Position numbers and translations under genes: made by a program | Assembly (NCBI GenBank): GCA_035633215.1 | Contig: DASQFI010000032.1 | Location: 124,001-188,000 of the forward strand | Source of the DNA: DASQFI01 sp035633215 | GTDB taxonomy: Bacteria > Acidobacteriota > Vicinamibacteria > Vicinamibacterales > SCN-69-37 | Direction of reading: 5' to 3' | Length of the DNA: 64,000 bases | Part shown: positions 18,382-28,120 of the stretch, piece after piece | Layout of the letters: each line of letters starts with the position of its first letter | Numbering within the stretch: position 1 is the first letter of the stretch | Notes under the pieces: model-generated | Seen by the model: only the letters and a program-made list of their open reading frames with translations | Told to the model about the DNA's origin: nothing | Databases searched by the model: none

Positions 18382-19845
18382 TCAATACGTCACCCTCACG
18401 CGATACTTCACCACCGCCGTCCCGTCGACCGCCACCGGGACCATGAACTGCGCGGCCCAGGCTTCTGTTTTCGTCCACTTGTGCGACGCCTGGAGCATGC
18501 GCCACGTGCCGCCGACCGGCTCGTTCACTTCGACCGTAATGGCCGAGGACTTGTGGTTGCGAAGCGTGATCTCGTACTCGACTTCGTACACGTTGGGCGC
18601 GATCTTCTCGAAATCCGTCTGCTTGCGCTCGCAGACGACGTCGAAGGCGTTGCCGATCTTGAGGTTCAACGTTTCGTCCTTCGGCGTGTGGTTGATGCGG
18701 TCCTCGCCGACGAACTGCACGCCCCCCTTCGAGTCGGACTGGTAGACGCGGATGACGCCGGCCGGCATCGGCATGCCAAGCCCGGACTCCTTGTTGTTCC
18801 TGAACTGGTAGAAGACCTGCACGACGTCCTTGAGCGGTGCGCCCGGGTGCTGGACGTTGCGGTAATAGAACGCGCGGCCGTCCACGACATAGCGCTTCTG
18901 GACGGGGAAGTCGGTCGCGTCCAGCATGCTGACCTGCTTGGTCTCGCTGTTGTTGATCGTCGTCTTCCGTCCGAGCGTGTAGAGGTGGTAGTCCGAAAAC
19001 GACTCCTGCGACATCTGCGACAGCGCGCCGGGCCGGGCGGCTTTCGCTTCGTCGGCCATCATCCGGTCGAGCTCCTGGCGGACGCGGTTGAGGTCCCCGG
19101 CCACGAGCTGGAGCGACGCGTTCTTGAATGACGTGCCGCTGCCGTTCTTGAGCGTGACCCACCCGTCGAGGTCGGCGATCTTGTCGTCCCGCGCGACCGT
19201 GAGCACGTAGTCGGCGTTCCAGGCGAGCTGGCCCGCGAGGTACGACGCCTCGACGCGATGCCGCGCGGCGCCGCCGTTTTCGAGCGTCCAGATCAGCGTG
19301 GGTCTCGAATAGAGGTTGCCCGGCAGCTCGGGGAACCGGATGTGATCGGCATGCATGCCCGTCACGATCTCGCCGTCGATCTGCCAGACCGGACCATTGT
19401 TGTAGCTGAGGAGCCGCGCCTTCACGACTTCTTCGCGCGTCGAATTCTGATCCTGCCGAAGACGGACGAGCGTGACGTCCCGGCCGACGTACTTCCGCAG
19501 CAGCTTCTCCGGCTCGAGGAGGTCGTATTCGTAGTTCTGCTCCAGCACGCTCACGCGTGACGGCTCGGTGAGCGAACGAAAGTGCACGGTCGCGGGATTC
19601 ACGGTCGCCGCGATGTCCATGAAGTGCAGGTCCGACGTGCCCTGCGCCAGCGCGAGCGTGCGCACGTCCCGGACGAGCGCGATGTTGGAGTTGTAGACGG
19701 TAATCGCGAGCTCCGTCTGGTCGTCGAGTGTGGTCGTCTGGGGACTCTTCGGCGCCGCACTGACCTCGGGCGTCGGGCGCGACGGCACGGCACCGGCGAT
19801 GACGGCGAGCACCAGAACGATCGGGAACACGATTCGGATAGACAT
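18382..19845 (-). CDS. exported DUF4139 domain protein
   Basis: 487 residues with a signal peptide (residues 1-31). The central and C-terminal regions match DUF4139: LAWNADYVLTV, GWVTLKNGSGTSFKNASLQLVAGDLN, and in the last third GKIGNAFDVVCERK-like and YEVEYEITLRNHKSSAITVEV. The family is common in Acidobacteriota and Bacteroidota and has no proven biochemical role; it is probably periplasmic. The start ATG is followed by a normal signal peptide. Confidence 0.85.
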   Translation of the reverse strand: MSIRIVFPIVLVLAVIAGAVPSRPTPEVSAAPKSPQTTTLDDQTELAITVYNSNIALVRDVRTLALAQGTSDLHFMDIAATVNPATVHFRSLTEPSRVSVLEQNYEYDLLEPEKLLRKYVGRDVTLVRLRQDQNSTREEVVKARLLSYNNGPVWQIDGEIVTGMHADHIRFPELPGNLYSRPTLIWTLENGGAARHRVEASYLAGQLAWNADYVLTVARDDKIADLDGWVTLKNGSGTSFKNASLQLVAGDLNRVRQELDRMMADEAKAARPGALSQMSQESFSDYHLYTLGRKTTINNSETKQVSMLDATDFPVQKRYVVDGRAFYYRNVQHPGAPLKDVVQVFYQFRNNKESGLGMPMPAGVIRVYQSDSKGGVQFVGEDRINHTPKDETLNLKIGNAFDVVCERKQTDFEKIAPNVYEVEYEITLRNHKSSAITVEVNEPVGGTWRMLQASHKWTKTEAWAAQFMVPVAVDGTAVVKYRVRVTY

Positions 19846-19908
19846 GACACGGCTCCTGTCGAAGCGCCCTGCCGCCGGCCGGGCGCGGCGCGGGGAGGGT
19901 CGATGTGC

Positions 19909-21009
19909 TTAGAACGGAGCCGTGCGGATTTCTTGCAGCTCGCGGCGGACCCAGGTCCGGCCGCCGTCGGTGGTGGCGTATTCGCGCCCGTCGGCGGTTG
20001 TGACCGTGGCGTTTCGGGCGTCAGTCGCGCGAATCGCTGACAGATCTGTGGCCTCGGTCAGGGGCACGCGTTGCCAGGTGCCACCTCCGTCGGCTGTAAG
20101 AAGCACCATCCCGCCGCGTCCGGCCAGCCAGCAAATCGACGACGTCGGCGCGGCGCCGGCTGTGATTGCCACCGCCACGCCGGTGGGCACGTCCGACCAC
20201 GTCGAGCCGGCGTCCACCGATCGCTCGACGCGTGCACCGGTCACCCGCCAGCGGACGGTTGGGGCGGGCGATCGATTCTCGAGTACGGTCCCTTCGTTGG
20301 CGCGCCCAAGACCGCTCACGCGGTCCAGCTCTTCGGCGCGCGCCGGAGCGGCCGGCTTCTGTTCCAGCTTCTGTTCCGCGGGCCGCTGCCGGGACGCCGA
20401 GGCCGCATCTGGGAGTTTCTGCGCCAACACGCTTGTGGGGGGCGTCGCCTTGGCTGATGCAGCCCGCGCGCTCGCGCGCTCGTTTTCAGCCGAGTCGCGC
20501 GCGTCCAGCCGTTTCTCCTGTGCCCGAGCGAGGCGGCCGGCATCGTCCTTGAGGTCCGATTTTGTTGCCGGCGCGGCGGCCAACGGCTGCGCAGGCGCCG
20601 GTTCCGCTTTGCGCTGGTCTGCGAGGCCTGGGGCATCGGCGCGCGGCTGGCTCTGGGCCGGCTGCGGACTGCGGCGCCACTCGACAAGCACGACGGTGGC
20701 GATGGTCGCCGCGGCGGTGAGCGGAACGGCCCAGGTCAGCCAGCGCCAGGGCGACTGGCGCTCCGGTCTGGCCCACTGGGCGATCGATTCGGTACGCGCG
20801 ATCGTGCCGGCGATCGCCTGACAGCGGGCGCAGCCCGCGACGTGCGCGTCGGCGCCGGCCAGGGCGGCGCCGCTCAGCCGCCCCTCGATCCACGCCGCCA
20901 TCACTTCGGGATCCAGGCACGTGGCCGTCGCCGAGACGTCTGGCGTCGCGGCCGACGCGCGGCGCAGCCACCGATCGACAGCGGCGTCCCGGTCCTGCGA
21001 GTCCCTCAA
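19909..21009 (-). CDS. transmembrane anti-sigma factor with zinc-finger N-terminus and YCF48/BNR-like C-terminus
   Basis: 366 residues. The N-terminal cytoplasmic part has an anti-sigma zinc-finger motif (HVAGCARCQA with an upstream Cys). One membrane segment follows at about residues 89-107 (WLTWAVPLTAAATIATVVLV). A long Ala/Pro/Lys-rich linker leads to a C-terminal domain of BNR/YCF48-type beta-hairpins: RSVDAGSTWSDVP, LLTADGGGTWQRVP and ATTDGGRTWVRRE. The gene overlaps the sigma-factor stop by 4 bp (ATGA), so it is the cognate regulator. The extracytoplasmic BNR domain could sense a ligand; this is an inference. Confidence 0.85.
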   Translation of the reverse strand: MRDSQDRDAAVDRWLRRASAATPDVSATATCLDPEVMAAWIEGRLSGAALAGADAHVAGCARCQAIAGTIARTESIAQWARPERQSPWRWLTWAVPLTAAATIATVVLVEWRRSPQPAQSQPRADAPGLADQRKAEPAPAQPLAAAPATKSDLKDDAGRLARAQEKRLDARDSAENERASARAASAKATPPTSVLAQKLPDAASASRQRPAEQKLEQKPAAPARAEELDRVSGLGRANEGTVLENRSPAPTVRWRVTGARVERSVDAGSTWSDVPTGVAVAITAGAAPTSSICWLAGRGGMVLLTADGGGTWQRVPLTEATDLSAIRATDARNATVTTADGREYATTDGGRTWVRRELQEIRTAPF

Positions 21010-21782
21010 GACTGCCTCTCGTCCTTAGAACGATCCAGATCCACTTCCTTGCGCTCGGCACGGCCGAGCAGCCGCCGGAGATCGAGGGAGCCGGGATCGT
21101 CGGCGATTTCCGCGAAGGCCTGCGAGATCTGCGCGCTGGTCCAGCCGGCCTCGTCCCGCAGCACGCGCTCGACCGCGACGCGGATCGACTTGCGGACGCG
21201 CGCCAACTGCCTCGAAACCGTCGCCTCGTGCTCGCCGAGGACCCGTCCGATCTGCGCGAGCGTCAGCCCTTCCGCATAGTAGCAGCCGACGCGCAGCCGG
21301 TCGCGGGCGGGCAGCGCCGCTGCCGCCTGCTGCAGGGCGCGTTCCGTCACGTCCCGGCGTCGATCGCGATCCGGATCCAGGTGCGCCGGCGCGGCAGCGG
21401 GTGCGCCGGGTGAGTCGTCCTCGGGCAACGGATCGACACGGCGCGAGCGCATCCGATCGACGTACCGCTGCGCGAGCACGGCTCGCAGCCACGTCGCCAG
21501 GGTGCTTCGCCCGTGGAAATGTCGAAAAAGCGACTGACGTGCGTCGCCCTGGGCCCCGACGCCGAAGAGCTCGCCGTAGAGCGAATCGGCGAGGTCCCGT
21601 GCTCCACCGCCCGCCTCGAGTGCGTCGGCGCAGCGATAGAGCGCGGGGCGCTGCTCGCGAACGAAATGCTCCCAGGCCGATTCATTGCCCTCGGCGCACG
21701 CGCTGGCCAATGCGAGGTCCTCGAGGTGCAGCGAGCCGAGATACGCGTCGATCTCGCTTGCCGTGGGGGATGAGCCGGCCAA
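21006..21782 (-). CDS. RNA polymerase sigma factor (sigma-70/ECF-like); start probably upstream at a CTG
   Basis: 258 residues from TTG 21782. Region 2 is RSTLATWLRAVLAQRYVDRMRSRR, and region 4 is LPARDRLRVGCYYAEGLTLAQIGRVLGEHEATVSRQLARVR, a clear helix-turn-helix. The same frame continues upstream without a stop to 21911 and reads like protein of the same family (HIDGPLVHRLLRRANGARWG, then LAPSRFAEALTASATRAL). No ATG, GTG or TTG exists in that extension. A CTG at 21896 has GGAG seven bases upstream. The coordinates given use the canonical TTG; the true gene probably reaches 21896. It overlaps the anti-sigma gene and follows the hydrolase gene. Confidence 0.85.
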   Translation of the reverse strand: MAGSSPTASEIDAYLGSLHLEDLALASACAEGNESAWEHFVREQRPALYRCADALEAGGGARDLADSLYGELFGVGAQGDARQSLFRHFHGRSTLATWLRAVLAQRYVDRMRSRRVDPLPEDDSPGAPAAAPAHLDPDRDRRRDVTERALQQAAAALPARDRLRVGCYYAEGLTLAQIGRVLGEHEATVSRQLARVRKSIRVAVERVLRDEAGWTSAQISQAFAEIADDPGSLDLRRLLGRAERKEVDLDRSKDERQS

Positions 21783-21911
21783 TGCGCGCGTGGCGCTGGC
21801 CGTAAGCGCCTCGGCAAATCGTGACGGCGCGAGACCCCACCGGGCGCCGTTGGCGCGCCGCAGCAGACGGTGGACCAGCGGGCCGTCAATGTGCAGTGAC
21901 GGTCTCCATGG

Positions 21912-22766
21912 TCAGAGCTGACTCTTCAACCACGTTTGAAGATCGGACAGGACCCGCGCGCGGTCGGGCGGAGACTCGTTGTAAATCTCGTGAAACAGGT
22001 GCTCGTACCACAGGAGGCACCCGACGCCGTCGGGCAGCGCCTGTGCGAAGTCGCGCGACTTTGCCGGCACCACCACGCTGTCGCTCCCAGCGACCTGCAG
22101 GAGCGTCGGCACCGTCAGCGTGGGCGCGGTCGCAAGCGCGCCCTGGCCGGCCGTGATGATCGACATGACCAGACGTGGACTCACGTGGTTGTGCATGAGA
22201 ATGTCGTCCTTGATCGCCTGGATGACGTCGGGGTCGTGCGTCACCTGCTCCGGCCGGATGTGATGGCGAAGCGGCAGGTTCGGGGCGCTGCCGGAGAAGA
22301 ACTCGATCGCGCCCCGCTCGGCGGCCGACAGAACGGGGTCGAACGCCGGCGACGATAGGATCAGCCCGCGTGGGCGAACACTTCGGGCGGTGACAATCCT
22401 CGCCGCCACGGCGCCGCCCATGCTGTGGGCGAGGAGAAACGGCGGTCTGGATTCACCCTGTGCGGCCAGATCGGCCTCGTACTTCGCGTACATCAGTTGG
22501 GCGTCGTCCTGGAGGGCGTCGGACCACGGCAGCCGGCCCTGCGGTCCCTGCGACACGCCGAACCCGCGCTGGTCGTAGCCGCGCACATGCAGGCCGACCG
22601 CGTGCAGCGCGTCGGCCACGTGGTCGTAGCGGCCCGAATGCTCGCCGACCCCGTGAATCAGCAGCACGGCGCCGCGCCGCGTGACGTGTCCCGGCAGCGG
22701 CCAATCACGGCCGATGAGCGTCATGCCATCCGGCATCGTCACCTTGAATGGCGTGCTGCTCGACAT
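21912..22766 (-). CDS. alpha/beta hydrolase, monoacylglycerol lipase/lysophospholipase family
   Basis: 284 residues from ATG 22766 (MSSSTPFKV). The oxyanion-hole motif is LLIHGVGEHSGRYDHVA and the nucleophile elbow is AHSMGG in FLLAHSMGGAVAARIV. The catalytic Asp (VAGSDSVV) and His (LFHEIYNE) follow at the expected spacing. Cytoplasmic, with no signal peptide. It hydrolyses monoacylglycerols or lysophospholipids by family inference. Its stop is just ahead of the sigma-factor coding region in the same frame, so the sigma gene may be translated by coupling. Confidence 0.88.
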   Translation of the reverse strand: MSSSTPFKVTMPDGMTLIGRDWPLPGHVTRRGAVLLIHGVGEHSGRYDHVADALHAVGLHVRGYDQRGFGVSQGPQGRLPWSDALQDDAQLMYAKYEADLAAQGESRPPFLLAHSMGGAVAARIVTARSVRPRGLILSSPAFDPVLSAAERGAIEFFSGSAPNLPLRHHIRPEQVTHDPDVIQAIKDDILMHNHVSPRLVMSIITAGQGALATAPTLTVPTLLQVAGSDSVVVPAKSRDFAQALPDGVGCLLWYEHLFHEIYNESPPDRARVLSDLQTWLKSQL

Positions 22767-22784
22767 GCGTCTTACTCTAATCCC

Positions 22785-22862
22785 GGAAAGCACTTGACTT
22801 GACGTGGTCGCCAGCGGCGCCCTGAAAAGCGCCCAATACCACGTCAAGTCAAGCGGCTTTCC
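22785..22862. repeat. hairpin element upstream of the lipase-like gene
   Basis: GGAAAGCACTTGACTTGACG followed by TGGT (22785-22808) pairs with ACCACGTCAAGTCAAG and GCTTTCC (22838-22862); only one small bulge interrupts about 23 bp of stem. It lies between the divergent hydrolase and histone-like genes. One arm of the same element occurs at 2698-2727. Confidence 0.8.
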
Positions 22863-22943
22863 GTGGAGTCTCGTGCGGGACACGCGTTATGACACAATGC
22901 GTGCTCGCGATCGGATGGAAGCCGTTGATCGGAAGGGTGACGA

Positions 22944-23279
22944 ATGGCGAAGCGGAAAATGAGCTCGAAGAAAGCGCGCAAGACCACGCGAGGACGGAAG
23001 CGATCGGGCGGCAGCAAGCGCGCGGCGGCACGCAAGCCGGCGCGAAGATCCGCCAAGGCGAAGAAGGCGCCCCGCAAGGCGCGCGCGGCGGCGAGGAAGT
23101 CGGCGCCGAAGCGGATCGCGCGAAAGCCCGCGCCGAAGCCGGTCGCGCGCCGACCGGCCGCGCCGCCGGCCGCCGCGGCGGTGCCGGACGTGATGCCGCA
23201 CACAGCGGCGCCCGCGATCACCGAAGGCGTGCCCGTCCCGCCGGAAGGTCTCGGGACCCCTGTGAAGGGCGTCAACTGA
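22944..23279 (+). CDS. Lys/Arg/Ala-rich histone-H1-like protein
   Basis: 111 residues. The first 75 consist of basic repeats (KKARKTTRGRKRSGGSKR, ARKPARRSAKAKKAPRKAR) with AlgP/HC1-like (K/R)xAA and KPA(P/A)K patterns. A Pro/Ala-rich acidic-neutral tail follows. It is likely to bind DNA non-specifically as a nucleoid protein, by analogy with bacterial H1-like proteins. Compositional bias makes homology assignment weak. The last 22 bases of the gene are duplicated in tandem just downstream. Confidence 0.7.
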   Translation: MAKRKMSSKKARKTTRGRKRSGGSKRAAARKPARRSAKAKKAPRKARAAARKSAPKRIARKPAPKPVARRPAAPPAAAAVPDVMPHTAAPAITEGVPVPPEGLGTPVKGVN

Positions 23280-23304
23280 AATTGTGAAGGGCGTTAACTG
23301 AAAC
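23261..23304. repeat. tandem 22-bp duplication spanning two convergent gene ends
   Basis: TGTGAAGGGCGTCAACTGAA at 23261 is followed at 23283 by TGTGAAGGGCGTTAACTGAA. The first copy encodes the C-terminus and stop of the histone-like protein; the second, read on the other strand, contributes the stop and last codons of the STAS protein. Confidence 0.75.
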
Positions 23305-23632
23305 TCTTGACGGCTTCGTCTTCGGAGGCGTGACGCTCGAAGATGCCGTCGAGCCCGGCGAGCGCCAGGAGCTCGACAATCCGATCCGGCGTGCCGACGA
23401 GCTTCAGTCGTCCGCCCTGCCGGGTGACGGTGACGTGCGCCGCGATGAGCTCGCCCAGCCGGGTGCTGTCGATATAGCGGACCCCGGCCAGATGCAACAG
23501 GACGTTCCTGGCGCCGCGCTTCACCGCGCTCGCCACGGCCTCCTTCAACTGCCCGGGTTCGTCGTTGATCGTCAGGCGTCCCGCCAGCTCGACGATCGCG
23601 ACGTCGCCATTCTGCCGCTCGCGGATCTCCAT
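23294..23632 (-). CDS. STAS-domain anti-sigma factor antagonist
   Basis: 112 residues covering a single STAS domain: MEIRERQNGDVAIVELAGRL, then the phosphorylation loop GVRYIDSTRLGELIAAH with Ser57 as the predicted phospho-acceptor, and GGRLKLVGTPDRIVELL. It resembles SpoIIAA/RsbV-type antagonists that bind a kinase/anti-sigma protein when dephosphorylated. No partner kinase is adjacent. The SpoIIE-type phosphatase at 59330 could act on such a protein, but this is speculative. Confidence 0.87.
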   Translation of the reverse strand: MEIRERQNGDVAIVELAGRLTINDEPGQLKEAVASAVKRGARNVLLHLAGVRYIDSTRLGELIAAHVTVTRQGGRLKLVGTPDRIVELLALAGLDGIFERHASEDEAVKSFS

Positions 23633-23688
23633 GAGGTCCCCACAAGTATAGTGCGGGGGATGTACCCTTTGATTTTGAGAGGTTTCTT

Positions 23689-25329
<1,641 letters not shown>

Positions 25330-25347
25330 CCCCTCCGGAAAAGAAAA

Positions 25348-25381
25348 CGGCCACGGCGCTTGGGAGCCTGCGCCACGGCCG
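25348..25381. terminator. hairpin between convergent genes
   Basis: CGGCCACGGCGC and GCGCCACGGCCG face each other with two mismatches around a 10-base loop, between the stops of pruA and the minus-strand exported protein. There is no clear T-run. Confidence 0.4.
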
Positions 25382-25403
25382 GCCGTGCCCGAATCGTCTT
25401 CAG

Positions 25404-26358
25404 CTACTTGTGCGGCTGGTCGAAGTGCGCCTGCAGGTTGCCCTTGATAATGTCCGTCAGCGGGAAGTTCAGCACGATATTGCTCGTGTTGCTGGTCTGG
25501 TAGATCTTCAGCGCGATCCTGTCGATCGCCTCCTTCCCCTCTCCGGCGTCGACTAAGGTGAACTCCACCGTGTAGCCTCCGTTGCCATCAAACTTGCCGG
25601 TGCCCTTGCCGACCATCGTGTCGAGCGGAGCATCCGGCGGGGGCTGCGGGATATTGGGCGCGTCGGTGCACGCGATCGTCTGGAAGTGTTCGGTCAGGTG
25701 AAACTTGTGCGCGTTGCCCTGTAGGTCCTTCCAATTGACCTCGAGGTTGTTGGACAACTTGAGGTCGCAATGCAATGTCAGTCCGTTGCTGACTGAGATT
25801 CCATTCGCGAGATCGAGGTTCCCGCCGCCGGTGAAGCGACCTTCCCCGAGCACAACCGGGTTAGCCGTGTTCGTGAAGATGATCAGCGCGCCGCCGTCAG
25901 TATCGACGGTAAGGCCCGACGCCGTGGCTGACGTCCCGGTGGTGGTCTCAACCCTCGCGCCGAACTGCTGAGTCTTGACCCACGACACCGTGTAGCCAGT
26001 CGGCACTTGTTCGGTGACGGTCACGAGATCCGAGAAGGTGCCCCCCGAAATGTCCGTCGGCCCGTGAATCTCCGCGCACTGGCCGTCATTGAGCGGCACT
26101 GTGAACGTCTGGAAGGGCGGCCCGTTGTTGCCGATGTCCACGCTGACGTTAAAGGTGACCGGCTGTGGCCCGACGACACCCGAGTAGTCCTTGCAGATCT
26201 CGAATCTGTTGAGATCGACCGCGCGGGTGACCTCGGTGCCGCCGCTCGGAGCGAGGGGACGAGCCGGTCTTCATCGGCGACTCTGAGCATGCGCTGATCG
26301 TCAGCGCTGCGCCGATCGCCAGAGCGAGACCTGCCTGAACGTGAGTCCGAACTAACAT
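25404..26358 (-). pseudogene. exported lipoprotein gene with a one-base frameshift
   Basis: ATG 26358 has an excellent AGGAGGT site and starts MLVRTHVQAGLALAIGAALT, then a lipobox ending SAC. The reading then breaks: the signal part is in one frame, while the body (GGTEVTRAVDLNRFEICKDY onward) is in the next frame and continues to 25404. The shift falls near a G4 run at 26255-26258; removing one G joins the frames as SSLAPSGGTEV. The body contains a prealbumin-like beta domain and then RFTGGGNLDLANG, typical of post-COAP-type exported proteins. It may be a real lesion or a sequencing error; the total of 955 nt fits one extra base. Confidence 0.7.
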
Positions 26359-26679
26359 TTGTGACCTCCTGGGGAGCGTTGGAGTTCTGGTACGAGCTGT
26401 CTTGAAGAGATTGAATTTAGCAATACTTGCACCAACCGGAGTTTTCTTTAGAACGGCTCGCAAGTGGGTTCGCGCTCGAATGCGATTGACGACCGGATCG
26501 CAGGCGGCAGACCTTAGTTTGCGAGCCAGACGAAGGCACGCTATTACAGACCGCATCCGATAGGCATCCGCGCCATTTCTCGCCGTGCGGCGTGACTACG
26601 TTGGTCGATTGCGTGTTGCCGTGTGCACCAAGGTGGGGTCTTGCGAACCAGCCAGCTCTGCTTCAGTTGCGCTCGCCTG
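26359..26679. other. noncoding stretch between the lipoprotein gene and tRNA-Leu
   Basis: About 320 bases without a credible gene. It holds the ribosome site and promoter region of the frameshifted lipoprotein gene. Nothing else was recognised. Confidence 0.5.
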
Positions 26680-26723
26680 CCAGCCGAAGCGGCGAGCGTA
26701 GCGAGCGTGACGCGAAGGCTGGT
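26680..26723 (-). terminator. hairpin adjoining the 3' end of tRNA-Leu
   Basis: CCAGCC (26680-26685) pairs with GGCTGG (26718-26723), with inner GCGAGCG words that can extend the structure. It abuts the last base of the tRNA on the minus strand, so it probably forms the trailer or terminator of that transcript. Confidence 0.5.
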
Positions 26724-26808
26724 GCCGGAGGAGGGAATCGAACCCACACGGGGGGTAAACCCCACAAGATTTTGAGTCTCGCGCGTCTGCCAATTTCGCC
26801 ACTCCGGC
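26724..26808 (-). tRNA. tRNA-Leu (anticodon CAA)
   Basis: 85 nt on the minus strand. The acceptor stem GCCGGAG/CTCCGGC closes the molecule, with discriminator A. The D-arm is GGCGAAATTGGCAGACGC, and the anticodon stem CGAGA/TCTTG encloses the loop CTCAAAA, giving anticodon CAA, which reads UUG. A long variable arm (GTGGGGTTTACCCCCCGT region) identifies a class II tRNA, and the T-arm GTGGGTTCGATTCCC is intact. CCA is not encoded. Confidence 0.95.
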
Positions 26809-26816
26809 CAAGCGGA

Positions 26817-26852
26817 ATCGATCGATTGAAGGATTGATCGATCGATCTATTG
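26817..26852. repeat. short GATC-iterated palindrome
   Basis: ATCGATCGATTGAAGG is followed by ATTGATCGATCGATCTATTG, immediately upstream of the YvlD-like gene. It shares the GATC iteration and the ATTGAAG word with the larger structure at 8147-8296. Confidence 0.6.
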
Positions 26853-26862
26853 TAGAACGTAC

Positions 26863-27210
26863 ATGGCGCTGGTTCTGACCTGGGTCGCCAATTCCCTCGC
26901 GATTTACGCGGTGGCGTACCTGATGCGAAGCGTCGAGGTGGCCTCGCTGCTGGACGCCTTCATCGCCGGCGCCGTGCTCACGCTGATCAACGCGATTGTC
27001 AAGCCTATCCTTGTGATCCTGACGCTGCCGCTCACGATCCTGACGCTCGGCATTTTCTATTTTCTGGTGAGCGCGTTTTGCCTCTGGCTGGCATCACAGT
27101 TGGTCAGTGGCTTCATGCTGCGCGGGGTGTTCTCCACGATCATTGCCGCGATTCTCGTCAGCCTGATCAGCGCGATTCTCACGAAAGCGCTGACGCGCGC
27201 TTCCAAATAG
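26863..27210 (+). CDS. YvlD-like four-helix membrane protein (phage-holin superfamily IV)
   Basis: 115 residues, almost entirely four hydrophobic helices, with the signature loop LINAIVKPILVILTLPLTILTLGIF between helices 2 and 3 (the NxxxKPxL motif). This family is annotated as holin superfamily IV but is chromosomal in most bacteria and has no proven lysis role. No phage genes surround it. The ATG is the only sensible start. Confidence 0.85.
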   Translation: MALVLTWVANSLAIYAVAYLMRSVEVASLLDAFIAGAVLTLINAIVKPILVILTLPLTILTLGIFYFLVSAFCLWLASQLVSGFMLRGVFSTIIAAILVSLISAILTKALTRASK

Positions 27211-27220
27211 GGAAGTCGTC

Positions 27221-28120
27221 ATGATGCGCGGCCAGGTTGCGGTGTGGGTGCTCGTCGCCGTCACCATGGTCGCGGCGACGGCCGCGCGTGTCCGCGCGCC
27301 CACGGCGCGTCAGCCGCCTGGCTGGGAGCTGGTCGTGCTCGGCATCGCGCAGGACGGGGGCATTCCGCATCTCGGATGCGAGCAGCCGCTCTGCTGGTCC
27401 ATCCGGTCGGGCGCGCGCAAACCCGAGCGCGTCGCCAGCATCGGTCTGGTCAACCGGACCCTCCAGAAGGCGTACCTGATCGACGCAACGCCGGACATGG
27501 GATCACAGTTGCACGACCTCACGGGCGGCACGCCGCCCGACGGCATCCTGCTCACGCACGCGCACATCGGCCACTACACCGGCCTCATGTATCTCGGTCG
27601 TGAATCGATCGATGCCAAACGCGTCCCGGTCTATGGCACGGAACGGATGCAGGCTTTCCTTCGCACGAACGCGCCGTGGAGCCTTCTCGTGACGCGCGGC
27701 AATATCGATCTGCGCGCGCTGCCACTCGGAAAAGCCGTTGAGCTCGAGCGCGACCTCCGCGTCACTGCCTACGCCGTGCCGCACCGCGACGAGTTCACCG
27801 ACACCGTCGGGTTCTTGATAGAGGGTCCGCGCAAGAAGGTCCTGTACATTCCAGACATCGATCAGTGGAAGAAATGGGATCGCCCAATCCGCGACCTCGT
27901 CGATCAAGTGGACCTCGCGCTCGTCGACGGCACGTTCGCGTCGCCCACCGAAATCCCCGGGCGATCGATCGACGATATTCCTCACCCGATGATGTCGGTC
28001 ACGCGGGACCTCCTGCGCGGCACCAAAGCCGCGGTGTGGTTCATTCATCTCAACCACACGAACGGCGAAATCGACGCGGTGGATGTCGTGAAAGATCGAC
28101 ACCGATTTCCGCTGTATTGA
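27221..28120 (+). CDS. exported PqqB-like metallo-beta-lactamase-fold hydrolase
   Basis: 299 residues. A signal peptide (about residues 1-25) is followed by a PqqB-type MBL fold: LGIAQDGGIPHLGCEQPLC near the N-terminus, LLTHAHIGHYTGLMYLGRE at the metal motif and YAVPHRDEFTDTVGFLIEG later. PqqB has a variant motif compared with the classical HxHxDH, and here the usual Asp is Gly (HAHIGH). The C-terminal FIHLNHTNG supplies a further His pair. It lies 10 bp after the YvlD-like gene. Export makes a role in PQQ synthesis itself unlikely; the substrate is unknown and no other pqq genes are near. Confidence 0.8.
   Translation: MMRGQVAVWVLVAVTMVAATAARVRAPTARQPPGWELVVLGIAQDGGIPHLGCEQPLCWSIRSGARKPERVASIGLVNRTLQKAYLIDATPDMGSQLHDLTGGTPPDGILLTHAHIGHYTGLMYLGRESIDAKRVPVYGTERMQAFLRTNAPWSLLVTRGNIDLRALPLGKAVELERDLRVTAYAVPHRDEFTDTVGFLIEGPRKKVLYIPDIDQWKKWDRPIRDLVDQVDLALVDGTFASPTEIPGRSIDDIPHPMMSVTRDLLRGTKAAVWFIHLNHTNGEIDAVDVVKDRHRFPLY

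Noticed and set aside
26863..27210. Prophage holin
   Set aside because: The protein belongs to the YvlD-type chromosomal family and no other phage genes are near.
27221..28120. Member of a PQQ biosynthesis cluster
   Set aside because: The protein is exported, its metal motif is altered, and no other pqq gene is visible.
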